A stretch of 64,000 bases of DNA from Echinarachnius parma (Eukaryota; Echinodermata; Echinoidea; Clypeasteroida; Echinarachniidae), in assembly GCA_037951105.1 (NCBI GenBank), contig JBAMJV010007172.1:62001-126000 (forward strand), read 5' to 3'. A program made the translations under genes and the position numbers. This document shows positions 13,601 through 23,265 of the stretch, in pieces (the first letter of the stretch is position 1; every line of letters starts with the position of its first letter). Below the pieces are notes generated by a model that searched no databases, was not told the DNA's origin, and saw only the letters and a program-made list of their open reading frames with translations.

Positions 13601-14312
13601 TTCTTGATAAAGTTCTTTACTCACTTTCCTCTATACTTTTATTGTCATTAACTTTAAGATTTGTTTAATAATGATCTATTATATGTAATAAAATTGAAAT
13701 ACATACATAACTAGTAGCTCAGTCGTCCATGTATTATCATCAATACCTGTTGCCGTTATTAAGTATGAAATTGCTTACCACATTTTGTGTGGCGGTAATA
13801 TTACTGTTTAGCTAACAAAAGAGCACTATCTGCATTGGGTCTTGCTCTGAAGGTGGCAGGCATATCAATGTACTATCTATGCTAATTGTATTTTTGATCT
13901 CGCATTATTGGTTGATGAAATTTACTAATTGATTTCCCTTTATTTTTCTTTTGCCCCATCCCTGTTTGTCCTTTCTGTCGCTCATTCTTATACAAACCTT
14001 TTTCTTTTAAATAAATGCTAATGAAATCCTTGTTTCTGTTGTCTCTTTCTTAAATGCTACCCCTCCCATCCCTGCATTTCTCTTTATAACTGGTATTTTG
14101 CATCGTCATCTTACCACCCTCCTTACAAAAATATCCCGTCTCCTTCCCCGCCCTCTTTTGGGGGGCTTTGCTCTTTTAATTTATCTTGTGATACCGTCTC
14201 TATAACAATTAATATTTCTGACTAATGAATCTACCCCCCCCCCAAAAAAAAATAATAATAATAAAAAATACAAACAATTGCATGTTAACTCTGATTCATC
14301 CTTGAATTGTCT
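10616..14312. other. Gene-free stretch before the first visible Bcl-3-like exon
   Basis: Mostly AT-rich intron-like DNA. An open stretch at 11236-11527 on both strands (minus frame with SRLVPSGITSCNWREFPPMS) has no recognised family. A C tract lies at 12665-12684. The missing 5' exons of the Bcl-3-like gene should lie here or further upstream. Confidence 0.4.
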
Positions 14313-14344
14313 CGTCCTCCTAATTCTCTGTTAGGATATCACCC
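14313..14344 (+). repeat. Upstream copy of the acceptor of Bcl-3-like exon 1
   Basis: It reads tcctcctaattctctgttag then gatatcaccc, against the true acceptor at 14489-14520 (tcctcctaatctctgttag, gatatcacc). The copy runs into a long C tract instead of the CAT repeat, so it could act as a decoy 3' splice site but gives no useful frame. Confidence 0.75.
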
Positions 14345-14430
14345 ACCCCCCCCCCCCCCCCCCCTTTTAACAATATTTATTAATACCCTCCTTACTCCCC
14401 CCCCTCCCTCCCCCCCCCCCCCCCTCCCTC
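14340..14430. repeat. Poly-C rich tracts before Bcl-3-like exon 1
   Basis: Several C runs of 10 to 20 bases between the decoy and the real acceptor, giving an unusually long pyrimidine tract. Confidence 0.9.
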
Positions 14431-14511
14431 CCCTGGAATGTTGCATGTTACCCCCTAGTTGACCCTCTTGTTTGTTTCTTTCCCCCCTCTCTTCCTCCTA
14501 ATCTCTGTTAG

Positions 14512-14626
14512 GATATCACCATCATCATCATGCTCGTGCAGCCCCCTTCGCAGTCAATCCATTCGTCAGTCTGTCCATCGCCATTGACTGCCAACGAGCC
14601 ACGGAACAGGACTCGGATGGAGACAC
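14512..14626 (+). CDS. Bcl-3-like exon 1 of those visible: linker and start of ankyrin repeat 1
   Basis: The exon follows a pyrimidine-rich tract ending ctctgttag and begins with two bases completing a codon from an unseen upstream exon. It encodes a histidine run (five His after Tyr, from a CAT repeat), a hydrophobic stretch AAPFAVNPFVSLSIAI, then EQDSDGDT, the classic entry into the first ankyrin repeat of IkB proteins. It ends in AC before gtacgt, and the Thr codon is completed by the G opening the next exon. A copy of its acceptor lies about 177 bp upstream. The reading frame and phase were chosen because they join DSDGDT directly to ALHIS. Confidence 0.8.
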
Positions 14627-14714
14627 GTACGTTGACCACACAATCTGTTACAACTTCCAATCACGGGGTCCCCATTTTTAATCCAGGGCATGGGAATTGC
14701 TGTTTTTTTTCTTT

Positions 14715-14935
14715 TAGCTAGACAATCTATCCACTATTGCTGCCCTCTACCCATGAGTATAAATGGGACCCGATAGTGGTGATAGTGGTGAATGATCTTC
14801 TCAATGCCCATGATTTGCTTGGAAGGAATGCTCCCCAGGGAGTGGAGATGGTGCACACAATGTGTGCTGGTATCCTATATCCTTGTATCCTATATGACCG
14901 GGATAATGTGCTTAGAGATTATAATCATTAAAAGG
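14715..14935 (+). mobile_element. Headless tRNA-derived SINE
   Basis: tatccactattgctgccctc, ccccagggagtggagatggt and gcacacaatgtgtgctggta match the SINE at 55676, without its tRNA part. Ends near gtgcttagagattataatca. Lies in the first visible intron of the Bcl-3-like gene. Confidence 0.8.
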
Positions 14936-15361
14936 GGGTATATAAATCAAGCCTTTTTTTTACTATTCCCTGGGAGTAGATTTATTAATTATTTCTACTT
15001 TGTGTAAGTGGGAAATAAGCTTGGTGACTCCCTCACATATGGGGAGCAAGATGTCAACACTCCATTCATGACTTGCTATTGCTCCTCGAAATTAAATAAT
15101 GTCCCATGTAATCCTTGAAATTCGTTTTGATGGAGCAAAGCCTGAAAGGCCTTCCAGACATTACTGTCAAACAAAGATTGGTGTCTTGATTATCGTTATC
15201 GTGTATTTTATCCCAGAACTAACCAATACTCGATGGATAGGCCCTGATAGGGGAAACCCCAGATTTGTAATTAACCTGGAACGAGATAAAAGGTAATTAG
15301 TAGTGAATTCGCAGGTATTTGGAATGCTATTCAAGTGAATGAAATATGAGCTTAGATAATT

Positions 15362-15412
15362 GGGCTTCCCTGGGATTTGAACCCGAGACCTCCAGATTGC
15401 TAGACAGGTGCC
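15362..15412 (-). mobile_element. tRNA-like B-box relic (SINE head fragment)
   Basis: On the minus strand gtctcgggttcaaatcccag contains a B-box (GGTTCAAATCC) next to agcaatctggag. No matching acceptor stem or A-box could be assembled, so this is not called a tRNA gene. Confidence 0.45.
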
Positions 15413-15720
15413 ATTACTATTTTATCATATATTTCTGGTCAGTTTCCTATGTTTGGAATTCAATATTAGTCTAATATTTAGTACAATCTGGCCTAAAATA
15501 TGCAGCACCTTGGATACAAAATAAGGTGAATGTAAGGTGAAAATAAGCTGGGATACAGATGGGGGCTGCACCCCTGGGCCACCCCCCCCCCCCTCCCCCC
15601 CAAAATAAAATTAAACGTAGTATACTGGCATACAACTATTGATTTGTGAAAAGTGGAACAATACGCATATATATGTTACTCTATTATATGGTTGCTGTTT
15701 GTCTCCTCTTTGCATTACAG

Positions 15721-15835
15721 GGCATTGCATATATCCATTGTTCAAGACAAGCCTGATATGGGTCTGGTCAGAAGACTAATTGAACTGGTGCGGTTGGCCG
15801 GAAAGTCTGTGGATATCTTCAACTATATGCAGCAG
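15721..15835 (+). CDS. Bcl-3-like exon 2: ankyrin repeat 1 to 2 junction
   Basis: The acceptor is ttgcattacag and the donor CAG|gtaaat. The 38 full codons read ALHISIVQDKPDMGLVRRLI, then a helix and KSVDIFNYMQQ. This matches the Bcl-3/IkB first repeat, in which an outer helix is followed by a D-I-Y/F-N turn leading into the second TPLHL. The exon runs from phase 2 to phase 0. No introns or frame breaks were seen. A foldback element starts only about 15 bp after the donor. Confidence 0.88.
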
Positions 15836-15848
15836 GTAAATCTATAGA

Positions 15849-16023
15849 TTAAGCAAATAATTACCATTGGTGAAGGTGAGGGCAAAACTATCACTTCCAA
15901 GGCGATCTGGATGTAGCTATCTTTCCGAAGCGAAGCTGAGGAAAGATAGCGTATACATTCAGATCGCCGAGGAAGTGATGGTTTTGCCATCGCCTGAAAC
16001 CAAAAGGTGATTATTTGCTTTAT
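15849..16023. mobile_element. Foldback element just after Bcl-3-like exon 2
   Basis: taagcaaataattaccattg pairs with aaaggtgattatttgcttta at the far end; the interior gcaaaactatcacttccaag and ggaagtgatggttttgccat also pair, as do gctatctttcc and ggaaagatagc. A long imperfect hairpin starting about 15 bp after a splice donor. Confidence 0.8.
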
Positions 16024-16751
16024 ATTCTACATTGGAAACATTTCACTCGTAGCTAGGTCTATGAGAAAGACAAACTAGACCTAACTGTTTTTAATGTTTA
16101 GGCCTAGTAGCCTATAGACTTTGATCTACTTACCAACAATGATATTCCAATAATTAGCCTCATGAAAACTCCATAGCTAGCTAAGGCTATAGGCTAGCAC
16201 TTGGGTCTATATAAAATGAAAGTGAACTCCAACTCCAAGTCAGACTCCAAACAAATTGTAATTAATGATGATGAAACACTAAAACTAAAACAGCGGTGTA
16301 CGATACATACAGTGCATGTACGTATGTATTGTACGCATTACATTTGTAATCATCGCGCCACACATCCGCGGTTGCATTGAATTGACCGTGTAGTGTGTGG
16401 CTATTCAAATCCTGTATTAAATGCAGCGGACATACCGTACCCGGTACCTACAACGGCAGTGTTGGAGTCATACTTATATGGTGTGCTGAATAGTACGAAA
16501 TTTGAATACACATTCTCCACAGAAATTCAATGCAACCGCGGGGTGTAGATAGTACGTTACCAATTATCAAGTGAGTGCAACGCACTTTCCCCCAAGATAT
16601 CTACATAGTGTAACAAAGTTTTCTTCTCCCATCAGTGATGGGCGAAACTATGTTTCATCACGTGATTACCTTTTGACCAATCGAAGAGCAAGATTATTAG
16701 TATGTGGAATATAAAGTATTATATCTCCATTCTGTATTACTAGTATTGGCA

Positions 16752-16844
16752 TTAAGCCATTCAGGACGGACTGATTTTGGTATAAAATGCATTCTCCATT
16801 GAATCCTGCCCGAGTATTTTCAGGACTAGTTCTGAACGGGTTAA
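16752..16844. mobile_element. Short TTAA palindromic element (family I)
   Basis: TTAAGCCATTCAGGACGGAC on the left is inverted as ctagttctgaacgggttaa on the right; about 93 bp. Relatives occur at 25814-26065 and as fragments at 19698 and 62370. Confidence 0.7.
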
Positions 16845-16910
16845 ATGGAAAACAGTAATGAAACAAAGTGTTTCTTTTGCGAACTACAATAAACGTCAGT
16901 TTTGACAAGT

Positions 16911-17412
16911 TTAAAGGAAACCAACACCCAAAATAATATTCTTATAAATGAAGGGTAATAGTTTTTAGTGGTCCATTCCACCAACCAGTTCAGACAAATT
17001 ATATATTTGAAAAACTTATCACCATACTAAAGTATGTGTTCATGGGTCTGCAGAAGAAGACTATAGATTGTCTAGGACGTACGCTTCTTCCGTGGTTCTA
17101 TTGTCTCCAAATGTACCTGTGTATAGAATTGGCGCATACGGAACCATGAGGGACTGTTAGTTCTGTAAGTGTTGGAGATTAATTGCATTGTTTATGAATT
17201 ACACAACTCTTTGCAAAGTGTTGGACATCTATTTAATATCCAACAACTGTACCACAAGCTATAAACATATACAAATTATGGTTCTTAATCAAACAAATGT
17301 TTTATTTTGAGAATTATGTGCTTTTGCAATTGACAAAAACAATGCTTTTGCAATTCCTTCTATAAAGCATATCTCAAGTGCTCTCTAAACCAAAACTTGA
17401 CTATCCCTTTAA
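16911..17412. mobile_element. Hybrid TTAA element: family C-like body, family B-like right end
   Basis: It starts at TTAA 16911 with aaggaaaccaacacccaaaa, carries the family C blocks (gtggtccattccacc, tatgaattacacaactct), and ends ctaaaccaaaacttgactat then ccctttaa, a family B terminus. Confidence 0.55.
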
Positions 17413-17750
17413 CGCAGAGAAATCTTTCAATTGCAGAGAAATTGGATGAGAGGCAAGGATTATAGTATCCCCAGTAAGCCCACTCAGACCAGGAAAATAT
17501 AATTGATTTGTTGTATGCAAGACAGTGACACTAATGCAGGTGTTTTCAAATATAAAGAGTAAAGAATATATGAATATTGAATACAGCAAGAAATGTAGGC
17601 CTACTTGCCATTGCTGCACCCAATCCATGTGTAGTAAACAGGGCATATCAGTGATATGCTTGCTGCACCGTATCAAGGATTCTGAACTTAATCCACGTCA
17701 ATAATAAGAAACTGTTGATGCCAGTAGTTGAGTGTGTAAATATATATATT

Positions 17751-17797
17751 GTTATTATTATTATTATTATTTGATCAACAATATCATCATCATCATT

Positions 17798-17890
<93 letters not shown>

Positions 17891-17925
17891 TCCCATCACC
17901 ATCATCATCATCATGATTGTTATTA
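17751..17925. repeat. ATT then CAT/ATC microsatellite
   Basis: An ATT run passes into about 40 CAT/ATC units. It produces long meaningless open frames of Asp, Ile or His on both strands; no gene is supported. Confidence 0.95.
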
Positions 17926-18098
17926 TTATTCTGCATTGTTTGAAGGTCTTGAGCAAAAGGAAACATTGATTATCATTTAATCATTCATCTTTTTGTTTCA
18001 TGATTGATATTTATACAGTAAATAATCTTTTCAAATTCAAATTGTGTTTCTTTCAATTGTATTATTATTGTTCCACAAGTAAGCTTTAACAACAAATA

Positions 18099-18194
18099 CA
18101 ATAAAAGGGTGGAGCGACCTAAAAATAAAAGATTGAACAAACAATATTTTGTTTGTTCAATCTTTTATTTTTAGGACGCTCCACCCTTTTATTG
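18099..18194. repeat. Near-perfect hairpin immediately 5' of Bcl-3-like exon 3
   Basis: Arms of about 46 bases (caataaaagggtggagcg and its reverse cgctccacccttttattg, then aaaagattgaacaaacaa and ttgtttgttcaatctttt) with a loop of five bases. It lies about 106 bases before the exon acceptor. Confidence 0.9.
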
Positions 18195-18300
18195 TTTTTT
18201 TTTAAAGCATTCTAAACAAAGAGAATTGAGACATTAATGTAATGTTGAATGATGGTAAATGTATTGTTTGTTTATGATGGCATTTGTGCTTCCTTCGCAG

Positions 18301-18502
18301 ACCCCGCTCCACCTATCATGTATCATGAAGGACCCGGATATTATCCGTCTCCTGGTGGAGGCAGGAGCCAATCCAAACGAAGCCGATAGGAACGGGCAGA
18401 CGGCGTCACACCACGCCTGTAAGAACGACAATCCCGGATGCCTAGGGGCTATTCTAAGATACTCCCAGGTCGACGTCAACCTCAATATCCGCAACTATGA
18501 AG
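18301..18502 (+). CDS. Bcl-3-like exon 3: ankyrin repeats 2 and 3
   Basis: The acceptor is tccttcgcag and the donor CTATGAAG|gtacct. The exon encodes TPLHLSCIMKDPDIIRLLVE, then AGANPNEADRNGQTASHHAC and a third-repeat helix ending VNLNIRNYEG. The arrangement TPLHL - LLVEAGANPN - DRNGQTA - HHAC is that of Bcl-3 repeats 2 and 3, in which the Ala-His-x-Ala-Cys segment is typical. The last 20 or so bases plus donor are repeated twice more downstream, and a more diverged copy of its second half lies at about 19258-19346. Confidence 0.92.
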
Positions 18503-19175
18503 GTACCTACTCACCAGTTTGGTTTGCGATATAAACATTTATTTTTTAATTATTTAATACTTATGCAAATGGAGCTTATAAGCACACCATCGTACTTGCA
18601 AATGGATGTCAATCTGAAATCAAGAATCATGCGCCTCGGAATACTTTGACTACCTATATAGATTGCGTTATAGAAGTGCTGGATAAATAAGTAAGTAAGT
18701 AACCTCAATATCCGCAACTATGAAGGTACCTACTCACCAGTTTGGTGTGCAATTTAAACATTTATTTTGGAATTATTTAATACTTATGCAAATGGAGCTT
18801 ATCAGCACACCATCCTACTTGCAAATGGATGTCAATCTGAAATCAAGAATCATGCGCCTCGGAATACTTTGACTATATAGATTGCGTTATAGAAGTGCTG
18901 GATAAATAAGTAAGTAAGTAAGTAAGTGAGGTAGACCTCAATATCCGCAACTATGAAGGTACTTACCCACCAGTTTGGTTCGCGATATAAACATTTATTT
19001 TTGAATTATTTAATACTTATGCAAATGATGCTTATAAGCAGACCATCGTACTTGGATGGATGTCAATCTGAATATTTGTTAAGAATCATGAATCATGTGC
19101 CTTGGAATAGTTTGACTTTATACCGTAGATGGCGTAATAGAAGTGCTGGATAAATAAGTAAGTAAGTAAGTAGGT
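18481..19175 (+). repeat. Three tandem units covering the donor of Bcl-3-like exon 3
   Basis: Units begin at 18481 (real exon end), 18703 and 18935. Each starts ctcaatatccgcaactatga with the AAG|gta donor, continues through about 200 bases of intron and ends in a gtaagtaagtaagt run. The copies are nearly identical. A trace of a fourth (caatgaaggtacag) lies near 19177. Confidence 0.9.
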
Positions 19176-19254
19176 AACAATGAAGGTACAGCTTAATTTC
19201 TATAATTTATACTGGATAGTTCATCAATATATGTTGCTATGTCAGACAAGCATT

Positions 19255-19346
19255 AACTACATGCCACAAGAATGATGGTCTGGGTGCCTAGGGGTCATAC
19301 TACAATACTTGCAGGTGGACATTAATCTGAACCTTTGTTCCTAAGA
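19255..19346 (+). pseudogene. Diverged copy of the second half of Bcl-3-like exon 3
   Basis: The segment matches AAGAACGAC...CTAGGGG...CAGGTCGACGTCAACCTC of exon 3; translated with a one-base correction it gives KND, CLG and QVDINLNL. A single-base loss next to the GCCTAGGG block shifts the frame and a TAA interrupts the end. It represents an older duplication of the ankyrin repeat 3 coding segment. Confidence 0.65.
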
Positions 19347-20134
19347 AGGTTCATCATTTCCCCATGTCATTGGTATTTATTGTTCATAGTAACAATAATG
19401 TTTTTGATTTATAAAGCTAATATGATTGATAATCATTTCTAGGCTCTTTGCATTACTAAGTATAACCCTGATCATTGGACACACACACTTGCAGTCAATA
19501 TGCATGTGATGTGCACTTTCTGCTCCCTTGGGAGCAATGCATTCTGGCGGCCACGAGGCGCACTACATGATATACAATTAAAATTGCTGAAGGACAACAG
19601 CAGCAGACAATACACTGGTTTCAAACTCAGGAAGCCACTGACAGGAGAGCAAGCGCTCTTCCAATCTTGCAACACCACGTCCACATAGTTGGTACCTTTA
19701 ACCCGTTCACTACGAGATGCTGAAATTCCCATAGACTTTGTACATAGCCCACCCTGTTCCTGTATGCGACGGGTTGATAGGATGACCCACCTTTCATTAT
19801 TGACAGCACATGCAAAAGAAATTACCCTGTCTTTCAGAATAAGGTGTTGAATGATTCAAATAAGGGCTCAAGTTGTATTGTGATGTTCATAAATCACAGC
19901 AAACCTATTTTCCTTTCAATTACTAGTACAAAATTAAAAGAATCTTCCAGAATTCTCTCTTTACTAGAAAATGTACCATTCTTAATTTGATAACGACAAG
20001 AAGTTTCTGTTGCAGGAAAGCCAGACATATTTAGGAAGTTTCATAAAGTTTACACATGCCAAGTCTCTTATCTTTCCTGGACAGTTTGATGTGAGATGAA
20101 AGATTGGAAATAGTAACGTTTCTTGAGATACATT

Positions 20135-20395
20135 ACAGCTTAACCTGTATATAGTGACCTAAGGGGAACAAGAAGAGTGGCCACTGTAGACAGGTGACCT
20201 TTATACACAGGTTCCATAACATTGTACAGTCAAACCTGTGTAAAGTGACCACCTGAGGGAAACAAGAACATTTGCCACTGTAGACATGTGGTCTTTATAG
20301 ACAAGTTCTATAACATTGTTTATCTATGCAGCTAGGTATCACTTTTGGTGGCCACTACAGGCAGGTTGGCTGCTAAGACATGCTTGACTGTATAT
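20135..20395 (+). repeat. Family F repeat, two partial units
   Basis: ttaacctgtatatagtgacc and gtcaaacctgtgtaaagtga start two neighbouring partial copies. Confidence 0.65.
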
Positions 20396-21310
20396 CCAGG
20401 CATAATTTGTAGCCCTATTTAACTTGCTCACTCAACTATAGCTTAATTATCTGAAAAGAAATCTGCTGTTCAGCTAATTCTTTTATACAACAAGACGTCT
20501 TTGCCAGAAACAACTTCCCATTGATTCAAAAGTATCCTACGTTTCATTTGGCCTCTGTTTTGTGAGCCCTGGCCAAGTCTCTTATCTTACTCAGACATCA
20601 CGTTGTACGGTGGAATGCATGTAGAAGTAATATATGAAACGTTACTTGGAATATATTCTTGGACAGTGTAAGTTAGGTGAATGTTTTAAAAGAAAGTCTT
20701 GTTATCTTTTGGCGAAATCATTGAGTGGAGTTTAGTGAAAAGGGAAGTGATAACGGGAATAATCTTTGCATAACCAAACCAATGTGGAAGACACAGGTTC
20801 TGTCTATATCTGATCCTTTAAATGCATACCGTGATACAAGGCAAAATTTATTTAATGATTTATTACAAATCAGACAATTTACATCACTCATCTTGAGCCA
20901 GAACATAAAGAAATGATTAATATATTGAAAACTTTGATCCTAAGCAGACAAGCAGGCTTTATTTGTAGTTAAATGAGCAGTGTGGCTTATCTTGTACAAT
21001 TCACCAACTCTACTCTGCCTAGGAATAGAATGTCTAGTTTGTTGTAGCGATACAAATACATAATAATAATCTATTCTTATAAAGAGCAATATTACTATTA
21101 TTTCTCAATGCACCTATAAATAATAATGATAATAATAATAGAAAAAACATTTATATTGCGCCATCAATCTAGAAATCATATTCGGAGGTGCATTAAAGGA
21201 AAAATAAAGAGGAAAAGAAATATTATTTGGGCACAATTCAATGAAAAACAAAGATACAATTAAATGCTGGACATTTAGTATTATTTGTAGTACATCATTG
21301 CTTTATCTCC

Positions 21311-21350
21311 CCAGGATACTCCCCTATTTACCTTGCAGCCCTGAGCCATT
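21311..21350 (+). pseudogene. Truncated copy of the Bcl-3-like exon 4 acceptor and start
   Basis: ccccag then GATACTCCCCTATTTACCTT encodes GYSPIYLAAL, homologous to GYTPLHLAAM of the real exon 122 bp downstream. It breaks into an ATT/ATC microsatellite after about 33 bases, with a TGA in frame. Confidence 0.7.
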
Positions 21351-21436
21351 ATAAATGAAATATTATTATCATCATTACTATTATTATCATTATCATTATT
21401 ACTATCATTTGTATTATGATTGGTTTGTGTTCCCAG

Positions 21437-21525
21437 GCTACACACCTCTGCACCTTGCAGCCATGATTGGTAACCCCACACTAGTCACCATGCTGCTAGA
21501 AAAGGGTGCTGATATCAACTCTAAG
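21437..21525 (+). CDS. Bcl-3-like exon 4: ankyrin repeat 4
   Basis: The acceptor is gtgttcccag and the donor TCTAAG|gtatgt. Preceded by the G from exon 3, it encodes one short ankyrin repeat: GYTPLHLAAMIGNPTLVTML followed by LEKGADINSK. It enters in phase 1 and leaves in phase 0. A broken copy of its acceptor and first 33 bases lies 122 bp upstream. Confidence 0.9.
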
Positions 21526-21949
21526 GTATGTCTTCATCTCTCTCTTCTTCTTCTTCCCTATAGTGACCACAATCAACTTGCTGATTATTCTGTCACTTTA
21601 ATTTGGTTGTAAGTGTGCAGGATGTGATGTACTAGTCAACCAGGTGATTTTGGGTTTAATGTTGACAAAGTTAATGGATCACTTTAATAGGATATGCATA
21701 AAGAATAAAGAACTACTATAGGACTACCAACAGTCCTTTCTAGGACTACCATAGTCCTTTTCAGGACTCACCAATCCACCCATCTCACATGGTGCAACCG
21801 CAAACCACACGTATTATATACACCACCATGGAAACCGATACTTACAAGCAACATTTAAGAATAAAGAAGTTGAATAAAGAATATGGTTTAATAGGGAACC
21901 AGTCTGTTGGACACAATTATTCTATGCTGTAGCTCTTGCACAAGGATTA

Positions 21950-22200
21950 TAATGACTGTAATTGTGATCATACATTCATTCACGTATGTTGCCCCTGTCT
22001 CCTGGAACAAGCTGCCAAGTGACATTCAAAACATTCAATGCCTAAACAATTGTCAAAAACATATACAAACACTTATATTTGCCCTAGGTTATTCATAGAA
22101 TTATTTTGTTAAATTCTGGAGAGAGGTAAGTTTCATGTATTTTGTTTTGTATTTAGTATTTAGAGCGCTTTAAAAGTATTTATATTGCTATTATCACATA
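21950..22200 (+). mobile_element. LINE 3' end (CR1/L2-type reverse-transcriptase C-terminus)
   Basis: It encodes SFTYVAPVSWNKLPSDIQNI then QCLNNCQKHIQTLIF, the common C-terminal W-N-x-L-P motif of CR1/L2-like reverse transcriptases. A tail gagcgctttaaaagtattta follows. No RT core is present. Confidence 0.6.
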
Positions 22201-22275
22201 CAAATGAATGCAAGATAATTTGGATGTCCCCTATTCCTAGTAGATGTTTATGAGATGATTTCTTACTGAACACAG

Positions 22276-22521
22276 GACTCCAAGAACGGATGGACACCTC
22301 TCTTCCATGCCGTTACCAACCAGGACACAAAGCTAGTACACAAGATGCTGGGGTCAGGAGCAGAGGTCAACGTCCAATCGTATTCCGGCAACACCGTGCT
22401 GCACGTAGCGACGGGGCGTGGCTTCACGGACATTGTCAAGATCCTGGTGCACTATGGGGCTGACATGAGTCTGAAGAACACCCAGTGGGATACCCCAGCG
22501 ACTATAACTACAGACAAAAAT
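22276..22521 (+). CDS. Bcl-3-like exon 5: ankyrin repeats 5 to 7
   Basis: The acceptor is tgaacacag and the donor AAAAAT|gtgagt; 82 codons, phase 0 to 0. Repeat 5 opens DSKNGWTPLFHAVTNQD, repeat 6 contains GSGAEVNVQSYSGNTVLHVA, and repeat 7 is the shortened NTQWDTPATIT. The motif YSGNT-LH-A-GRG and the final GAD-SLKN-xx-DTP correspond closely to Bcl-3 repeats 6 and 7. Base composition is more GC-rich than the flanking introns, as expected for coding DNA. Confidence 0.93.
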
Positions 22522-22599
22522 GTGAGTTATGCTTCATTAACCGTGTCAATATCTAGTAAAAGTGGCTTGTTTAAATAGTGATGCACCGCAAGCGTCGAA

Positions 22600-22655
22600 A
22601 GACGGAACGTGCGCTATATAAGTAGCCACCATTATTATTATTATTATTATTAAAG
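22600..22655 (+). mobile_element. SINE/LINE tail fragment
   Basis: gcaagcgtcgaaagacggaa, cgtgcgctatataagtagcc and ATT repeats: a tail of the same type as the SINE at 55676, directly before a LINE fragment. Confidence 0.5.
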
Positions 22656-23010
22656 AGAATGTGCATGACTTTTTAAGAGACCTCACTGTCCCAAATGCAC
22701 CAACACAAAGACTCAGATCTGCTGCTCAAAACCTACTTGTTATACCCAAAGTGCTCTTCAGATCTTACGGTGAACTGACCTTCTCCTTTATTGGACCATA
22801 TCTATGGAACGCTCTGCCTAACTGGGTCAAGAACTCTTCCTCAATTGACTCATTCAAAGATAATCTAACAAATCATCTGTTCAAACATCACTATCAGTCA
22901 TAGCTTGAACACTTCTCTATTTGTACACTCATCTGTGTACTCTGATCTTCTTCTCTAAAGCACTTAGAGGCTTGTTTGCATTTAAGAGCTATATAAATAT
23001 GTCATATTCT
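22656..23010 (+). mobile_element. LINE 3' end (CR1/L2-type), in the last Bcl-3-like intron
   Basis: Encodes QRLRSAAQNLLVIPKVLFRS, FSFIGPYLWNALPNWVKNSS and SIDSFKDNLTNHLFKHHY, a classic RT C-terminal segment, ending at TAG; 3' tail aagcacttagaggcttg and gagctatataaatatgtcat. Confidence 0.85.
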
Positions 23011-23265
23011 TCGTTCAAAAATGGAAATATGAATATTATTTTTTCTATATTAAATCATTGAAAACTTTGGTCTCCATAGCCCCCAATCCTGACTGGGTTA
23101 AAACTTATTTAAAGTTAATATTGATCAAAACACAATGTTATTTTACAATTGATACCCTAGATGTCACAAATAGTTATCTTCCCTAAAATTGTTATTCCAT
23201 TATCTCTTTGATTTACATAAAATTAGATTTAACATTACTTTCATTTAATTTTCTCTTTAATGTAG

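Noticed and set aside
15362-15412. A tRNA gene on the minus strand
   Set aside because: A B-box is present but no paired acceptor stem, D-arm or A-box could be found; more likely a SINE relic.
17648-17980. Long open frames of poly-Asp and poly-Ile on opposite strands
   Set aside because: They are translations of a CAT/ATC microsatellite, with no splice or domain support.
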